Below, piece after piece: positions 36,728-46,374 of a stretch of DNA of 64,000 bases. Origin of the DNA: Marinobacterium nitratireducens (GTDB lineage: Bacteria; Pseudomonadota; Gammaproteobacteria; Pseudomonadales; Balneatricaceae); the NCBI RefSeq assembly GCF_014645375.1, contig NZ_BMLT01000001.1, forward strand, positions 62,001-126,000, given 5' to 3'. The notes beneath the pieces were generated by a model. That model was given only the letters and a program-made list of their open reading frames with translations, was not told the DNA's origin and did not search any database. Position numbers and translations under genes: made by a program. Each line of letters starts with the position of its first letter. Position 1 is the stretch's first letter.

Positions 36728-36797
36728 GGTGGGTTTAGCGATGCCTCCGTATCTGAATAAACGAATGCCACGGAGGTCGGGCATCGCGTAACCCGCC
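36728..36797. repeat. Inverted-repeat element (GGGTTA...TAACCC family), copy 1
   Basis: The left arm (36731-36750, beginning GGGTTTAGCGATGC) pairs with the right arm (36770-36794, ending GCATCGCGTAACCC), with a few bulged bases and a ~20-base loop. Elements with the same outer arms occur at 51935 and 57841. This copy lies in the 273-bp gap between the second slyD and the parvulin gene; the rest of the gap shows no further feature. Confidence 0.65.
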
Positions 36798-36948
36798 ATA
36801 TCGATCGCTGTACAGATCGATTGGTTTCGGCGGGCACGGGGTCTGTCGGGTTGTGGCCTTCGCCGACCCCCGCAACCCTTGCCAGCGCAAAATCGATCAA
36901 TCAAGCTGGTAAGCCCAGCGCAAACCTATAACGAAGAGGAAAGAGAGC

Positions 36949-37230
36949 ATGGCAACAGCAAGCGCACGTCATATCCTGGTACCGAGCGAAAGCGAGTGCC
37001 AGCAGCTGAAGAGCCGGATCGAAGGTGGCGAGGACTTCGCGACCCTGGCGAAGCAGTTTTCCCAGTGTCCCTCCGGCGCCCGCGGCGGCGAGCTCGGTAG
37101 TTTCGGCCGCGGCCAGATGGTGCCGGAGTTCGATCAGGTGGTGTTCAGCGCGCCGCTCAATCAGGTGCAGGGACCGGTCAAGACTCAGTTCGGCTACCAT
37201 CTGCTGGAAGTGACCGAGCGTCAGGACTGA
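36949..37230 (+). CDS. ppiC: Parvulin-type peptidyl-prolyl cis-trans isomerase (PpiC)
   Basis: A 93-residue single-domain parvulin, the same size as E. coli PpiC. It contains SARHILV, then FATLAKQFSQCPSGARGGEL, GSFGRGQMVPEFD and FGYHLLEV, which form the active site. It has no signal peptide and is cytoplasmic. GAGGAAAGAG precedes the ATG. Its stop codon directly abuts the stop codon of the convergent chaN-like gene. Confidence 0.95.
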   Translation: MATASARHILVPSESECQQLKSRIEGGEDFATLAKQFSQCPSGARGGELGSFGRGQMVPEFDQVVFSAPLNQVQGPVKTQFGYHLLEVTERQD

Positions 37231-38178
37231 TCACTCCGTTGTTGCGGTCGCCTTCGCCGAGCTGGCGGCCGCGCGCTCGCTGCAGTAATCCTTCGCCTCG
37301 GTCGCCGACGTGAACCAGATGTAGTCTGCAACGGCGGGCGACAGCACTTCCTGAGCGCCGGCCACCTTGCCGTCGTTTTCAACCGGCACCAGCAACAGCA
37401 CCGCGCTGGCGCCATCCTTCAGATGCATCGGCACGCCGGTATCCTTGCGCGCATGATAGCTGCCGCTGAGCAGTACCGCCTGTTTCGGGCCCCGGTAGGA
37501 CTCGAGACGGTTCGCCATCCGCGCGTCCCGGGCCAGCTGAATTTCCACCATGCGTTCAAGCCGTTCGGCCGGAATGTCATTGCAGTGCTGCTCGCCGATG
37601 ACTTCGGCGGTGCGGCGTCGGACCTCATCGTCGATGGCGGCGCGGCTGTCGAGTTCGCCCTGGGGCAGATTGTCATCCTCGCCGCGGTAGATGGCCTGGA
37701 TTTCCTCGCCGCTCAGATTGCCGCTGACCAGCTTGCCGCCCTGTTGCAGTATCTGATAGTAGATATGGCCGTAGCTGTCCCAGTTCCAGCCCCTGGTGCC
37801 GTCCCGCAGCGCCGCTTCGAGTTCGTCTTTGGAGGTCGTCACGCCAAGATCGGCCAGCGGCAGGTTTGGTGTCAGCATTTCCAGCACGGCGTGGGAGCCG
37901 GGCGTGACCAGTGCTTCGAGCAGCAGCGACTCGACGGCGTGGTGTTCTGGGTTGTCGTGCTGTTCGCCGATCAGAATCAGCTGCTGGCGCTGGAGTCGTT
38001 CATACAGGTCGTTGGGCGAGAGCGTTTCGCCGCGTTGCAGGTCGAGAATTTCGCCCGGGCGCCGTTGCGCCGGCGCATCCTGCGCACTAGCCGGAGGTGA
38101 CGCCAGGCACAGCCCCAGCAGCGAAACGGCGGTGGTCCGCGCCAGCAGTGGGCGCAGGACGGAGCGGAAGACGGGCAT
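37231..38178 (-). CDS. ChaN-family haem-binding-like exported protein
   Basis: A 315-residue exported protein. The signal peptide ends near PPASA-QD; no proper lipobox is visible. The ChaN/Tiki-like domain contains LILIGEQHDNPEHHAVE, then WNWDSYGHIYY and VLLSGSYHARKDTGVPMHL. ChaN of Campylobacter binds haem, but relatives differ, so the ligand here is uncertain. The last ~40 residues are an Ala/Ser/Thr-rich tail. It is divergent from the small gene at 38256. Confidence 0.85.
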   Translation of the reverse strand: MPVFRSVLRPLLARTTAVSLLGLCLASPPASAQDAPAQRRPGEILDLQRGETLSPNDLYERLQRQQLILIGEQHDNPEHHAVESLLLEALVTPGSHAVLEMLTPNLPLADLGVTTSKDELEAALRDGTRGWNWDSYGHIYYQILQQGGKLVSGNLSGEEIQAIYRGEDDNLPQGELDSRAAIDDEVRRRTAEVIGEQHCNDIPAERLERMVEIQLARDARMANRLESYRGPKQAVLLSGSYHARKDTGVPMHLKDGASAVLLLVPVENDGKVAGAQEVLSPAVADYIWFTSATEAKDYCSERAAASSAKATATTE

Positions 38179-38255
38179 TTCGTGTCTCCTGTTGCGTATC
38201 GGGTCCGTTGCGCGCCATGATGAATCCTCCCGACGGACAAAACAAGGACAGGGGC

Positions 38256-38492
38256 ATGAGCAAGTCGATCAAGGTGGTAGTGAAGCGAAAGGGCGAGGAT
38301 GGCGCGACCGAGGACCCGGCGCTGGCGGCGAAAACCGAAGAAGCCCTGCAGTTCGTGCGCGGGCTGCGCAAGAAGGGCGACAACCTGAAGGTGATGGTGG
38401 ACAAGCTCAACGAGCACGACCATCTGCAGCCGGGCGGCGAGCCCTGGGACTACGCTAGTCTCAACGATTTCATCCACCGGCACGGTCTTTGA
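38256..38492 (+). CDS. Small conserved protein of unknown function upstream of minC
   Basis: A 78-residue soluble protein, basic at the N-terminus (SKSIKVVVKRKGEDG), with C-terminal DYASLNDFIHRHGL. AAGGACAGGGG lies before ATG 38256, which supports that start over the open frame further upstream. I do not recognise a family. It lies 129 bp before minC; any link to cell division is only positional. Confidence 0.7.
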   Translation: MSKSIKVVVKRKGEDGATEDPALAAKTEEALQFVRGLRKKGDNLKVMVDKLNEHDHLQPGGEPWDYASLNDFIHRHGL

Positions 38493-38621
38493 CCGCCTGC
38501 CTTCGCCAAAACCTGCCGAGGCTTAGCGATCTGCCCGCATCGCTATCGGAAACCCCATGAAATTCAGTAGAATATCGCACTTTTCTGTCGCCAGGGCGAC
38601 GCGGAACGAAGGATCAGTTGG

Positions 38622-39359
38622 ATGAACGAACTCTGCTTCCAGCTCAAGGGAACTGTGGTCACCGCCATAGTGCTGGAGCTGTACCGCTTTAGTCGTGATG
38701 AATTCGCGGCACAACTTGCCGACAAGGTTCGCCAGGCGCCGATGTTTTTTCAGCAGACGCCGGTGGTGATGAGCCTGGAGAAGCTCGAGTCGGACGCGGA
38801 GTCGATCGATTTCGACGCGCTTTTCGCCCTCTGCCGGGAGTTCGGTCTCAGACCGATGGCGATCAAGGGGGCTGCCGGTGAGCTGGCGGCGGAGCTGGAA
38901 TCGCGCGGACTGGCGTTGCTGCCGGCCGGTAATGGCGGGCGGGCGGCGATGCCGGAGGTCAAGGCGCCTGCCGAACCTGCCGCCGAGCCCGAAGTGGTGG
39001 TCAGGACCGTGGTGGAGGAGAAGCTGGTCCAGCGTCCGAGCAAGGTGGTGACGAAACCGGTGCGCTCGGGGCAGCAGGTATACGCCGAAGGCGCGGATCT
39101 GATCGTGCTGGCGGCCGTGAGCGAAGGCGCCGAGATACTGGCCGACGGCCATATTCATGTTTACGGCGCGCTCCGGGGCCGGGCCCTTGCCGGCGTGCGG
39201 GGTGACGAAAACGCGCGTATCTTCTGCCAGAGCCTGGAGGCCGAGCTGGTGTCGGTCGCCGGTAATTTCAAGCTCAGCGACGCGCTGCGCGAAACCGTCT
39301 GGAAGGCGCCGGCGCAGCTGTATCTTAAAGACGACACCTTGTTTGTTAAGCCGCTTTGA
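38622..39359 (+). CDS. minC: Septum site-determining protein MinC
   Basis: A 245-residue FtsZ assembly inhibitor. The N-terminal domain (about 1-105) begins CFQLKGTVVTAIVLELYRF. A Pro/Glu/Val-rich linker follows, then the C-terminal beta-helix (about 140-245) with the MinD-binding and dimer surface, including HIHVYGALRGRALAGVRGDE. AAGGA precedes the ATG. It is first in minC-minD-minE. With MinD it blocks polar septation. Confidence 0.97.
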   Translation: MNELCFQLKGTVVTAIVLELYRFSRDEFAAQLADKVRQAPMFFQQTPVVMSLEKLESDAESIDFDALFALCREFGLRPMAIKGAAGELAAELESRGLALLPAGNGGRAAMPEVKAPAEPAAEPEVVVRTVVEEKLVQRPSKVVTKPVRSGQQVYAEGADLIVLAAVSEGAEILADGHIHVYGALRGRALAGVRGDENARIFCQSLEAELVSVAGNFKLSDALRETVWKAPAQLYLKDDTLFVKPL

Positions 39360-39403
39360 TTGATACTCGCGACTTGGGCGAGGCGGTGATTCCGAAGGAG
39401 ACG

Positions 39404-40219
39404 ATGTTGGCCAAGATCATAGTAGTGACCTCCGGTAAGGGTGGGGTCGGCAAGACAACGAGCAGTGCCGCTATCGGTACCGGTCTGGCGCTCAAGGGCT
39501 TCAAGACTGCGCTTATCGATTTCGATGTGGGCCTGCGCAACCTCGACCTGATCATGGGCTGCGAGCGCCGCGTGGTGTACGATTTCGTCAACGTGATCAA
39601 CAAGGAAGCCACGCTCAATCAGGCGCTGATCAAGGACAAGCGCACGCCGAATCTGTTTATCCTGCCGGCGTCCCAGACCCGGGACAAGGACGCGCTGACC
39701 GAAGAAGGCGTGCAGGCGGTCCTCAACGAGCTGTCCCGCGATTTCGACTACATCGTCTGCGATTCGCCGGCCGGCATCGAGAAGGGCGCCCAGATGGCGC
39801 TGTACTATGCCGATATCGCCGTCGTCGTCACCAACCCCGAAGTCTCGTCCGTGCGCGACTCCGACCGTATTCTCGGCATTTTGCAGAGCAAGACGCGCCG
39901 CGCCGAATCCGGTGAGGATCCGGTCGAGGAGCATCTGCTGCTGACCCGCTACAACCCCTCCCGGGTTCAGGGCGGCGAAATGCTCAGCGTGCAGGATGTC
40001 GAGGAAATCCTGGCGATTCCGCTGCTGGGTGTGATCCCGGAGTCGGAAGCCGTGCTGAAGGCGTCCAACCAGGGCATGCCGGTGATTCTCGATGAAGGTG
40101 CCGAAGCCGGTCAGGCCTACGCCGATGCCGTCGCCCGTCTGCTGGGCGATCAGGTGGACCACCGTTTTCTCGAAGTGCAGAAGAAGAGCTTCCTCAAGCG
40201 ACTGCTGGGAGGTAAGTAG
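39404..40219 (+). CDS. minD: Septum site-determining ATPase MinD
   Basis: A membrane-cycling ATPase with the deviant Walker A KGGVGKTT near the N-terminus, [26 protein letters not shown] and a C-terminal amphipathic membrane-targeting helix ([12 protein letters not shown]). The ATG at 39404 is only three bases from AAGGAG. The TTG at 39407 gives [13 protein letters not shown], 270 residues with better spacing, exactly as in other MinD proteins, and is probably the true start. The open frame reaches 39356. It recruits MinC to the membrane. Confidence 0.97.
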   Translation: MLAKIIVVTSGKGGVGKTTSSAAIGTGLALKGFKTALIDFDVGLRNLDLIMGCERRVVYDFVNVINKEATLNQALIKDKRTPNLFILPASQTRDKDALTEEGVQAVLNELSRDFDYIVCDSPAGIEKGAQMALYYADIAVVVTNPEVSSVRDSDRILGILQSKTRRAESGEDPVEEHLLLTRYNPSRVQGGEMLSVQDVEEILAIPLLGVIPESEAVLKASNQGMPVILDEGAEAGQAYADAVARLLGDQVDHRFLEVQKKSFLKRLLGGK

Positions 40220-40491
40220 TGGGTATTTTTAGTTACTTCCGCAGCAAGTCGAAGCCTTCGTCTGCGGCGGTTGCCAAGGAGCGGTTGCAGGTCATCGTCG
40301 CCCATGAGCGAGGTCGCCGGCAGCAGCCGGACTACCTGCCGCAGATGCAGGAAGAAATCCTGGCGGTGATTCGCAAGTATATTCAGATCGACCAGGACGA
40401 CATCAGTATTCAGCTCGAAAACAACGACAGCTGTTCGGTGCTCGAGCTGAACGTCACGCTGCCGGAGCGCGAGCCGGCCGAGGCCAACTGA
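40219..40491 (+). CDS. minE: Cell division topological specificity factor MinE
   Basis: A 90-residue MinE. It has an N-terminal membrane and anti-MinCD region, with [20 protein letters not shown] as the MinD contact, and a C-terminal dimer domain ending [10 protein letters not shown]. It starts with GTG overlapping the minD stop by one base (TAGTG), so the two are translationally coupled. It drives pole-to-pole MinD oscillation. Confidence 0.97.
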   Translation: MGIFSYFRSKSKPSSAAVAKERLQVIVAHERGRRQQPDYLPQMQEEILAVIRKYIQIDQDDISIQLENNDSCSVLELNVTLPEREPAEAN

Positions 40492-40496
40492 CGACT

Positions 40497-40870
40497 CCTT
40501 TCGCGGCGGGGCGCCGCTCCTACGAAATTCGCGGCGGGGCGCCGCTCCTACGGAATGCGTGGCGGGGCGGGGCGCCGGTTCTGCGAAATTCGCGGCGGGG
40601 GCGCCGCTCCTACAGGTGGTAAAGTCGCTTTTCGTAGGCGCTCGCTTCGCGAGCGAACCACCCCGGTGGCCGCGAAACTATCGGCAGAGATCGCCCACGG
40701 AGTGGGCTTCTACAGGTGTCGCCTGCGCTTTTTGTAGGCGCTCGCTGCGCGAGCGAATCCCCCCCCCGATGCCTGCGCAACGATTGCCAGAGATCGCCCA
40801 CTTCGCTGGCGATTCGCTTTGCAGTCCTGCGGGTTCGCCCGCAAAGCGGGCTCCTGCGGCTGATGCCTGT
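40497..40870. repeat. Cluster of REP-like elements downstream of minE
   Basis: At least four direct copies of a unit containing CGCGGCGGGGCGCCGCTCC followed by TAC lie in the first ~120 bases. After these come two units of GTAGGCGCTCGC(T/C)-type in the opposite orientation (near 40636 and 40735), a GCCCACGGAGTGGGC unit and a GCCCGCAAAGCGGGC unit. All share the TTCGC-stem-TCCTAC layout. A run of nine C lies near 40760. I see no gene in this 380-bp gap. Confidence 0.85.
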
Positions 40871-40871
40871 C

Positions 40872-41354
40872 TCAACCGGGCGCGACGTCCTGCCGTGCAT
40901 GCTGCAGCCATTCCCGCACCCGTTCTATGCTGCGGTTCGGAAACTGCCGGTAGTCGGGGTAGGGCGTCAGCAGGACATCGTCCCGGGCGAAGAGCGTGCC
41001 GCTTTCGTCGAGCGGGGCGAAGTCCCGATAATCGAAGCCCAGCCGTTGCCAGCTGGCCTTGCCGGCGACCAGGTGCCGCCTCGCCGCAGGATCCGGGCTG
41101 TCGGCAAAGCTGATCGCCTCGGTTCGGGTCAGCAGTGACGCGTCGCGATAGTGGCGCCAATCTTCCCCCTCCTTCGCAGCAAGCTTCGCCAGAATCGTCA
41201 GTATCTTGCGCCAGTGATTGCCGTTGGCGGCGACCAGGGCGGCCACGTCGGTGTGGCCGGCGTGCGCCGGGCAGACTGGCGGGTTGGGCAGGTACAGCAC
41301 CAGCGGCGCCCGGGCGGGACCAAGGCGGCTGGCGCCGACGGCGAAGGTGCTCAT
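40872..41354 (-). CDS. Conserved protein of unknown function, coupled to hrpB (possibly DUF6942)
   Basis: A 160-residue soluble protein without signal peptide or membrane segment. It has PLVLYLPNPPVCPAHAGHTD, then NGNHWRKILTILAKLA and TPYPDYRQFPNRS. Its ATG overlaps the hrpB stop codon by four bases (ATGA), so it is translated from the hrpB message. It recalls proteins annotated DUF6942 in pseudomonads, but I am not certain. No catalytic motif is apparent. Confidence 0.72.
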   Translation of the reverse strand: MSTFAVGASRLGPARAPLVLYLPNPPVCPAHAGHTDVAALVAANGNHWRKILTILAKLAAKEGEDWRHYRDASLLTRTEAISFADSPDPAARRHLVAGKASWQRLGFDYRDFAPLDESGTLFARDDVLLTPYPDYRQFPNRSIERVREWLQHARQDVAPG

Positions 41355-43879
41355 CGGCTGCGCCGTTTGACGCCGCTGCCCGGCGTGGCCGTCATCGGAT
41401 CATCGGGCCAGTGGTGCTTGGGGTAACGTCCTTTCATATCTTTCTGCACCTCGCGGTAGCTGTTGTTCCAGAAGCTGACCAGATCCTGGGTGACCTGCAG
41501 AGGCCGCTGTGCCGGGGACAGCAAGTGCAGCTTGAGCGCCACCGTGCCGACTTTGGGCGTTTCGGTGCAGCCGAACAGCTCCTGCAGCTTGACCGCCAGC
41601 ACCGGCGGATCTTCAGCGTAGTCGATGCGGGCGCGGTGTCCCGAGGGCAGCCGGAAATGGGTCGGCGCCCGTTCATCGAGCAGGCGCGGCAGGGGCCAGG
41701 GCAGCAAGCCCTCCAGAATGGCGCCAAGGTCAAGCCTGGCGAAGTGATTGCGGTGGCTGACATTGTCGAGCCAGGGCGCGAGCCACTGTTCCAGGTCGCC
41801 GAGCAGCGCGTCGTCGGATAAATCGGGCCAGGCGGGCTCCGCCTGGGTGTCGTGGTGGCGCAGAAAGGCGACTCGCCGGCGCCAGCGGTGCAGCTCGTCC
41901 GTCCAGGGCAGAAGCCCCAGGCCCTGTTTGCGGATCAGTGCGCACAGTGCGGCGTTGCGGGTGTCGGCCGCCGGCTCCGGGAGCGGTTCGCGTCTGACGA
42001 TCAGCTGTCCGGTGCGCAGTTGGCGTTCGCAGACGAGGCGGTTTTCGCTGTCGCTCCATTCGACCCGCTCCTCGCGTGACAGCATTGCCCTAAGGGGGCC
42101 CTGAAACAGCGCCGGATCCAGCGGTGCCGCCAGGCGGATGCGGTCCACCGCTTCGCCGCTGCGTCCGGAGACCTGGGCCAGCGCGAGCCAGGGGCTGTTG
42201 CGCAACGGGTCGTCGGCATCCAGTCGGGCGGCGCGGCCGTTGGCGAGGCGGAAATCCAGTCCCTGTGGCTGGCGCCGCGTGGCGATGCGGTCGGGGTAGG
42301 CGGTGGCGATGAGCGTGGCGATGGCGTCGTCCCGCGATAGCGGCTCGGCCGTTTTCTCGGGGCTGTCGAGGCGCTCACACAGGCGCCTGAACTGATCTCG
42401 CTGCTGACGCAGCCGCTGCCACTGGCCGCGCTCGGCCGATCCTGGCCGGACTTCGCCGCCAATCCAGGCCAGGCGATGGCCGATATCGGCGTCGTTTTGG
42501 CGCAGCGGGTCGCGATCGGACAGCAGTGCTGCGATTTCGCAGGCCAGCGCCTGAACGCCCAGCCGGCGCCCTTCCAGCAGCAGATGCGCTATGCGCGGGT
42601 GGGCTGGCAACCGGGCCATTCGCTCGCCGTGCCGGGTCAGTGACCGGTTGTCGCCGGCGGCGGTCACGGCCCCGAGTTGCGTCAGCAGGTCCAGCGCCTG
42701 GGCATAGCGGCCGGGCGCGGGCGGATCGAGCCAGCGCAATTCGCCGGGGTCGCTGACGCCCCAGGCGACCAGTTGCAGCGCCAGCGGCGCCAGGTCCGCC
42801 TGCAGGATTTCGGCGCTGCGGCGCGGGCTCAGTGCCTGCTGCTGCGACTCGGACCAGAGGCGATAGCAGATACCGGGCTCGAGCCGTCCGGCGCGTCCGG
42901 CGCGCTGGACGCTGGCATCGCGTGACAGGCGTCGGGTCTGCAGCCGCGTCATGCCGGTGGCCGGGTCGAAAATCGCCTCGCGGCTAAGACCGCAGTCGAT
43001 TACCACCCGCACTCCCTGGATGGTGAGACTGGTTTCGGCGATCGCCGTTGCCAGGACCACCTTGCGCACGCCTGCCGGCGCTGGTGCGATGGCCTGGCGC
43101 TGGGCCTCGAGCCCCAGGTCGCCATAGAGTGGCGCCAGCAGAATGTCCCGGCGCTCGCCGAGGCGTTCGCGCAGCAGGCGCTCGGTACGGCGGATTTCCC
43201 GCTGTCCCGGCAGGAACACCAGTACACTGCCGGTGTCGCTGGCCAGTGCGTCGAGTATCGTTGCGACGGCCCGCGGCTCGATACGCTCGTGGCTTTGCGC
43301 CGCGGCGCCGTAGCGCACCTCTACCGGATAGGAACGGCCTTCGCTGCGCACAATCGGCGCGCCGCCCAGCAGGCGGGCGCTGGCCTCGCCGTCGAGGGTC
43401 GCGGACATCAGCAGCAAACGCAGCGGCGGATCCTCGCGCAGCAGCTCCCGGCCCTGCAGCGCCAGCGCAAGCCCAAGGTCGGCGTCGAGACTGCGTTCGT
43501 GGAATTCGTCGAAAATCAGAAGGCCCGTACCTTCGAGAGACGGGTCCGATTGCAAAAGCCTCGTCAGGATACCTTCGGTGACGACTTCGATGCGGGTGTC
43601 GGGACCGACGCGGCTGTCGAAACGAATCCGGTAGCCGACCGTCTGCCCGACCGGCTCGCCCAGGCTTGCCGCCAGGCGCTCGGCGGCGGCCCGTGCGGCC
43701 AGTCGCCTGGGCTCCAGCATCAGGATCTTCTGTCCCCCGAGCCAGGGCTCGTCCAGCAGTGCCAGCGGTACCCGCGTGGTCTTGCCGGCGCCCGGCGGGG
43801 CTTCGAGCACGGCTTCGGTGCAGGTGCGCAGCGCACGGCGAAGCTCGGGCAGAATCTCATCGATAGGCAGGGGTAACAT
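41351..43879 (-). CDS. hrpB: ATP-dependent helicase HrpB
   Basis: An 842-residue DEAH-type helicase. It has Walker [19 protein letters not shown], the variant DEFH box ([18 protein letters not shown]), SAT in [25 protein letters not shown] and [11 protein letters not shown]. The C-terminal HrpB-specific region reads [20 protein letters not shown], with [10 protein letters not shown] after it. E. coli HrpB is 809 residues. The cellular substrate is not well defined. The start at 43879 matches the family N-terminus ([14 protein letters not shown]). Confidence 0.95.
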   Translation of the reverse strand: MLPLPIDEILPELRRALRTCTEAVLEAPPGAGKTTRVPLALLDEPWLGGQKILMLEPRRLAARAAAERLAASLGEPVGQTVGYRIRFDSRVGPDTRIEVVTEGILTRLLQSDPSLEGTGLLIFDEFHERSLDADLGLALALQGRELLREDPPLRLLLMSATLDGEASARLLGGAPIVRSEGRSYPVEVRYGAAAQSHERIEPRAVATILDALASDTGSVLVFLPGQREIRRTERLLRERLGERRDILLAPLYGDLGLEAQRQAIAPAPAGVRKVVLATAIAETSLTIQGVRVVIDCGLSREAIFDPATGMTRLQTRRLSRDASVQRAGRAGRLEPGICYRLWSESQQQALSPRRSAEILQADLAPLALQLVAWGVSDPGELRWLDPPAPGRYAQALDLLTQLGAVTAAGDNRSLTRHGERMARLPAHPRIAHLLLEGRRLGVQALACEIAALLSDRDPLRQNDADIGHRLAWIGGEVRPGSAERGQWQRLRQQRDQFRRLCERLDSPEKTAEPLSRDDAIATLIATAYPDRIATRRQPQGLDFRLANGRAARLDADDPLRNSPWLALAQVSGRSGEAVDRIRLAAPLDPALFQGPLRAMLSREERVEWSDSENRLVCERQLRTGQLIVRREPLPEPAADTRNAALCALIRKQGLGLLPWTDELHRWRRRVAFLRHHDTQAEPAWPDLSDDALLGDLEQWLAPWLDNVSHRNHFARLDLGAILEGLLPWPLPRLLDERAPTHFRLPSGHRARIDYAEDPPVLAVKLQELFGCTETPKVGTVALKLHLLSPAQRPLQVTQDLVSFWNNSYREVQKDMKGRYPKHHWPDDPMTATPGSGVKRRSR

Positions 43880-43965
43880 TGCGGCCTCGTTCGAATTCGG
43901 GGTCGATATTGTAACAGTTGCCGCCGCGCTTTTAGCGCCTGCAAAAACCCTGATACAAATAGGGC

Positions 43966-43992
43966 TAAAGGTTTGGCGGCCGATGCCGCTAC
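43966..43992 (+). promoter_or_regulatory. Sigma-28 (FliA)-type promoter of the Aer-like receptor
   Basis: TAAAG (43966-43970) is followed after exactly 14 bases by GCCGCTAC (43985-43992). The consensus is TAAAGTTT-N11-GCCGATAA, so both the spacing and 13 of 16 positions agree. Flagellar sigma factor commonly drives chemoreceptor genes. Confidence 0.65.
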
Positions 43993-44010
43993 ACAGCGAA
44001 AGAGTAAAGA

Positions 44011-44039
44011 GGCCTTCCCGGGCCTGATTCCGGGAGGCC
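44011..44039 (+). other. Stem-loop in the 5' leader of the Aer-like receptor
   Basis: GGCCTTCCCGG pairs with CCGGGAGGCC across the loop GCCTGATT, with one bulged T. There is no T run after it. It lies between the sigma-28-type promoter and the GTG start at 44117, in a ~115-base leader that also has a GGGGG/CCCCC hairpin near 44080. Confidence 0.5.
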
Positions 44040-44116
44040 GCAGCGGCTGTATCGCAACGGCGGGTACGGCTTGTCTTGGGGGTGCCCCCTTTGGCGTGTC
44101 AAACGGAAGCAGTAGT

Positions 44117-45685
44117 GTGAATCAAGCGAACAGACAGGTGACCGGCGTCGAATGCCGCTATGGTGCGGATCAGCGGCTGATTTCCACCACCGATCTCAGC
44201 GGTCGAATCGTCTATGCCAACCAGGCCTTCATCGATGTATCCGGCTTTACCGCCGAGGAGCTTCGGGGGCAGCACCACAATATCGTGCGACATCCCGATA
44301 TGCCGAAGGAGGCGTTCGCCGATCTCTGGAATCACCTGAAGTCTGACCGCCCCTGGATGGGGATGGTCAAGAACCGCTGCAAGAACGGCGACCACTACTG
44401 GGTGCAGGCATATGTGATGCCGCTCTACGACGAGCAGGGCGCCAAGACCGGTTATCAGTCCGTGCGCACCCGTCCGTCCGAGGCTCAGATCGAACGCGCG
44501 GAAAAGATCTACGCCCAGCTGCGCGCCGGCAAGGCTCGGGTGCCGGGGCAGCCTGCGCGCCTTGCGTTGCCGGTGGTCGGTCTGATCGGCGTGGTCATGG
44601 CGGCAACCTGGGCGCTGTTGCTGGCATTACCCCAAGGCTGGCTGCAGTACGGGCTGCTGGCGGCGTTGACGGTCGCTGCCATATCGGCGGGGTACTGGCT
44701 GTGCCGTCCGTTGTCTGCGGTTCGGGGGCTGACCACGGATGTCTATGACAACCCGCTGGCGCAGCTGGTAATGGCGCCGCGCATGGACGAGTGCGGTAGT
44801 GTCGATCTTGCAGTTCGCATGATGAACGCCAGGTTGCGAACGCTGCTCGGCCGTGTCGAAGACAGTATCACCACCCTTGGCAATGCGGTGACGAAAACCC
44901 GCCAGGCCCTCAGCACCACCCACGAGGGCGTATCCCGTCAGAATTCAGAAACCGACCTGCTGGCATCGGCGGCGACGGAAATGTCGGCGACGGCGCACGA
45001 CATTGCCAACAATACGGCGCAGACGTCGGACGCGTCGCGTCAGGCGTCCGACGAGGCGGTGCGCGGCCGCGAGATGGTCAACGATATGGTCGCGGCGATC
45101 CGCAGTCTGGTGGATGAAGTGGTGGTGGCGTCGGAATCGTCCAGTCGGCTCAAGGAGCATGCGGAAGCGATCGGCGACATCGTCGTGATCATCAGCGATA
45201 TCGCCGAACAGACCAACCTGCTGGCGCTCAATGCGGCCATCGAGGCGGCGCGCGCGGGCGAGCAGGGGCGCGGCTTCGCCGTGGTGGCGGACGAGGTGCG
45301 CACCCTGGCCAAGCGTACCCAGGACTCCACCGGACAGATTCGTCGCACGATCGAAACCATTCAGCACCACGTCACCGGTACCGCCGAAACCATGCAGCGC
45401 AGCCGCACCCAGGCCGAGAATGGCATCGAGCGGGCGCAGAATGCGGGGCAGGCGTTCGAGCGCGTCGTGGAAGCGCTGTCGGAAGTGTCCGATCGCTGCA
45501 TCCAGGTCGCCAGTGCCTCGGAGGAGCAGAGCGCGGTGGCTGACGAAATCAGTCAGAACATCCTAAAGATTCGCGAGATCGCCGAGTCCAACGTTAACGC
45601 CTCGGACGTCACCGATCGCGCCACGGGCGATATCGAACAGCTGGTCACCGAGCTGCGATCGGCCGTGAAGGCGTTTTCGAGGTAG
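44117..45685 (+). CDS. Aer-like PAS-containing methyl-accepting chemotaxis protein
   Basis: A 522-residue receptor. It has an N-terminal PAS domain of the Aer type ([20 protein letters not shown], then [17 protein letters not shown] and [17 protein letters not shown]). A membrane hairpin (about residues 155-200: [18 protein letters not shown], then [16 protein letters not shown]) follows, with a short HAMP-like piece and the signalling domain with [20 protein letters not shown]. The PAS domain probably senses redox state or oxygen through FAD or haem. GTG 44117, with GGAAG upstream, gives the usual family length; the open frame further upstream contains the promoter and leader. Confidence 0.92.
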   Translation: MNQANRQVTGVECRYGADQRLISTTDLSGRIVYANQAFIDVSGFTAEELRGQHHNIVRHPDMPKEAFADLWNHLKSDRPWMGMVKNRCKNGDHYWVQAYVMPLYDEQGAKTGYQSVRTRPSEAQIERAEKIYAQLRAGKARVPGQPARLALPVVGLIGVVMAATWALLLALPQGWLQYGLLAALTVAAISAGYWLCRPLSAVRGLTTDVYDNPLAQLVMAPRMDECGSVDLAVRMMNARLRTLLGRVEDSITTLGNAVTKTRQALSTTHEGVSRQNSETDLLASAATEMSATAHDIANNTAQTSDASRQASDEAVRGREMVNDMVAAIRSLVDEVVVASESSSRLKEHAEAIGDIVVIISDIAEQTNLLALNAAIEAARAGEQGRGFAVVADEVRTLAKRTQDSTGQIRRTIETIQHHVTGTAETMQRSRTQAENGIERAQNAGQAFERVVEALSEVSDRCIQVASASEEQSAVADEISQNILKIREIAESNVNASDVTDRATGDIEQLVTELRSAVKAFSR

Positions 45686-45739
45686 GGGACTTCGTGGGCG
45701 ATCCGGTCCGTCAGGCTGGTTGATCGCCCGCGCAGCGAG

Positions 45740-46222
45740 TTAGGTCGTCAGCCTGCTGATCCTCGAGGTGATATAGAGGGTCAGCAGCACCGCAGCAGCG
45801 AAGGCGTAGAGCCCCCAGTGGACCTGCACTTCGGCGACGGCGCGCAGTTTCACCGCCACCACCATCACCGCCACGACAAACACATCGAGCATCGACCAGC
45901 GGCCGTAGCTATGCATCAGGCGCAGATAGCGGGGCAGCCGGCTGTCGTGTCGTATCGCCGCGCCGGTCAGTCGCAGCAGCACCAGCAGCTTGAGTACGGG
46001 CAGCAGTACGCTGAAGCAGACAATCAGTAGGAACAGAGCGAACTCTCCGTCCCGGGCCAGTTGCCAGACACCGGAAAGCAGCGAGAAGCGGTTATGGATG
46101 AAGACAAACTGTTCGAGGGTGAACATCGGCGCGAAGAAGCCGGCGATAAGCAGGCCGGCGGCGACGGCGAGCAGCGCCCGCAGGCGCCAGGCGACGGCGG
46201 GTGTCAGGTTGTTGGCAGTCAT
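45740..46222 (-). CDS. PqiA-domain membrane protein
   Basis: A 160-residue inner-membrane protein with four helices and one PqiA domain. The conserved part reads YGRWSMLDVFVVAVMVVAV and is followed by KLRAVAEVQVHWG. It lacks the zinc-ribbon cysteines of full-length PqiA. PqiA-type proteins partner MCE proteins in lipid transport, but no MCE gene is here, so its role is uncertain. The start ATG 46222 is preferred to an upstream in-frame Met. Confidence 0.82.
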   Translation of the reverse strand: MTANNLTPAVAWRLRALLAVAAGLLIAGFFAPMFTLEQFVFIHNRFSLLSGVWQLARDGEFALFLLIVCFSVLLPVLKLLVLLRLTGAAIRHDSRLPRYLRLMHSYGRWSMLDVFVVAVMVVAVKLRAVAEVQVHWGLYAFAAAVLLTLYITSRISRLTT

Positions 46223-46374
46223 TGGCGATCTGGATGCGTAGGCGAAACAAGGTTGCATGATAACGGATTTCGGAGGCTCGGGGCGCCGACCCGAAATCTC
46301 GACTAGCGGCAGGGGTTCCGCTGTGCTGGGTTTTGTGGCAGACTACAAGTTCCGTGCCAAAATCCGTGTTGCTT

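Noticed and set aside
44011-44039. Rho-independent terminator
   Set aside because: The stem is strong but no T run follows it.
44000-44116. c-di-GMP (GEMM) riboswitch before the Aer-like receptor
   Set aside because: The conserved GCAAACC and tetraloop-receptor sequences of that class are absent; only generic GC-rich hairpins are seen.
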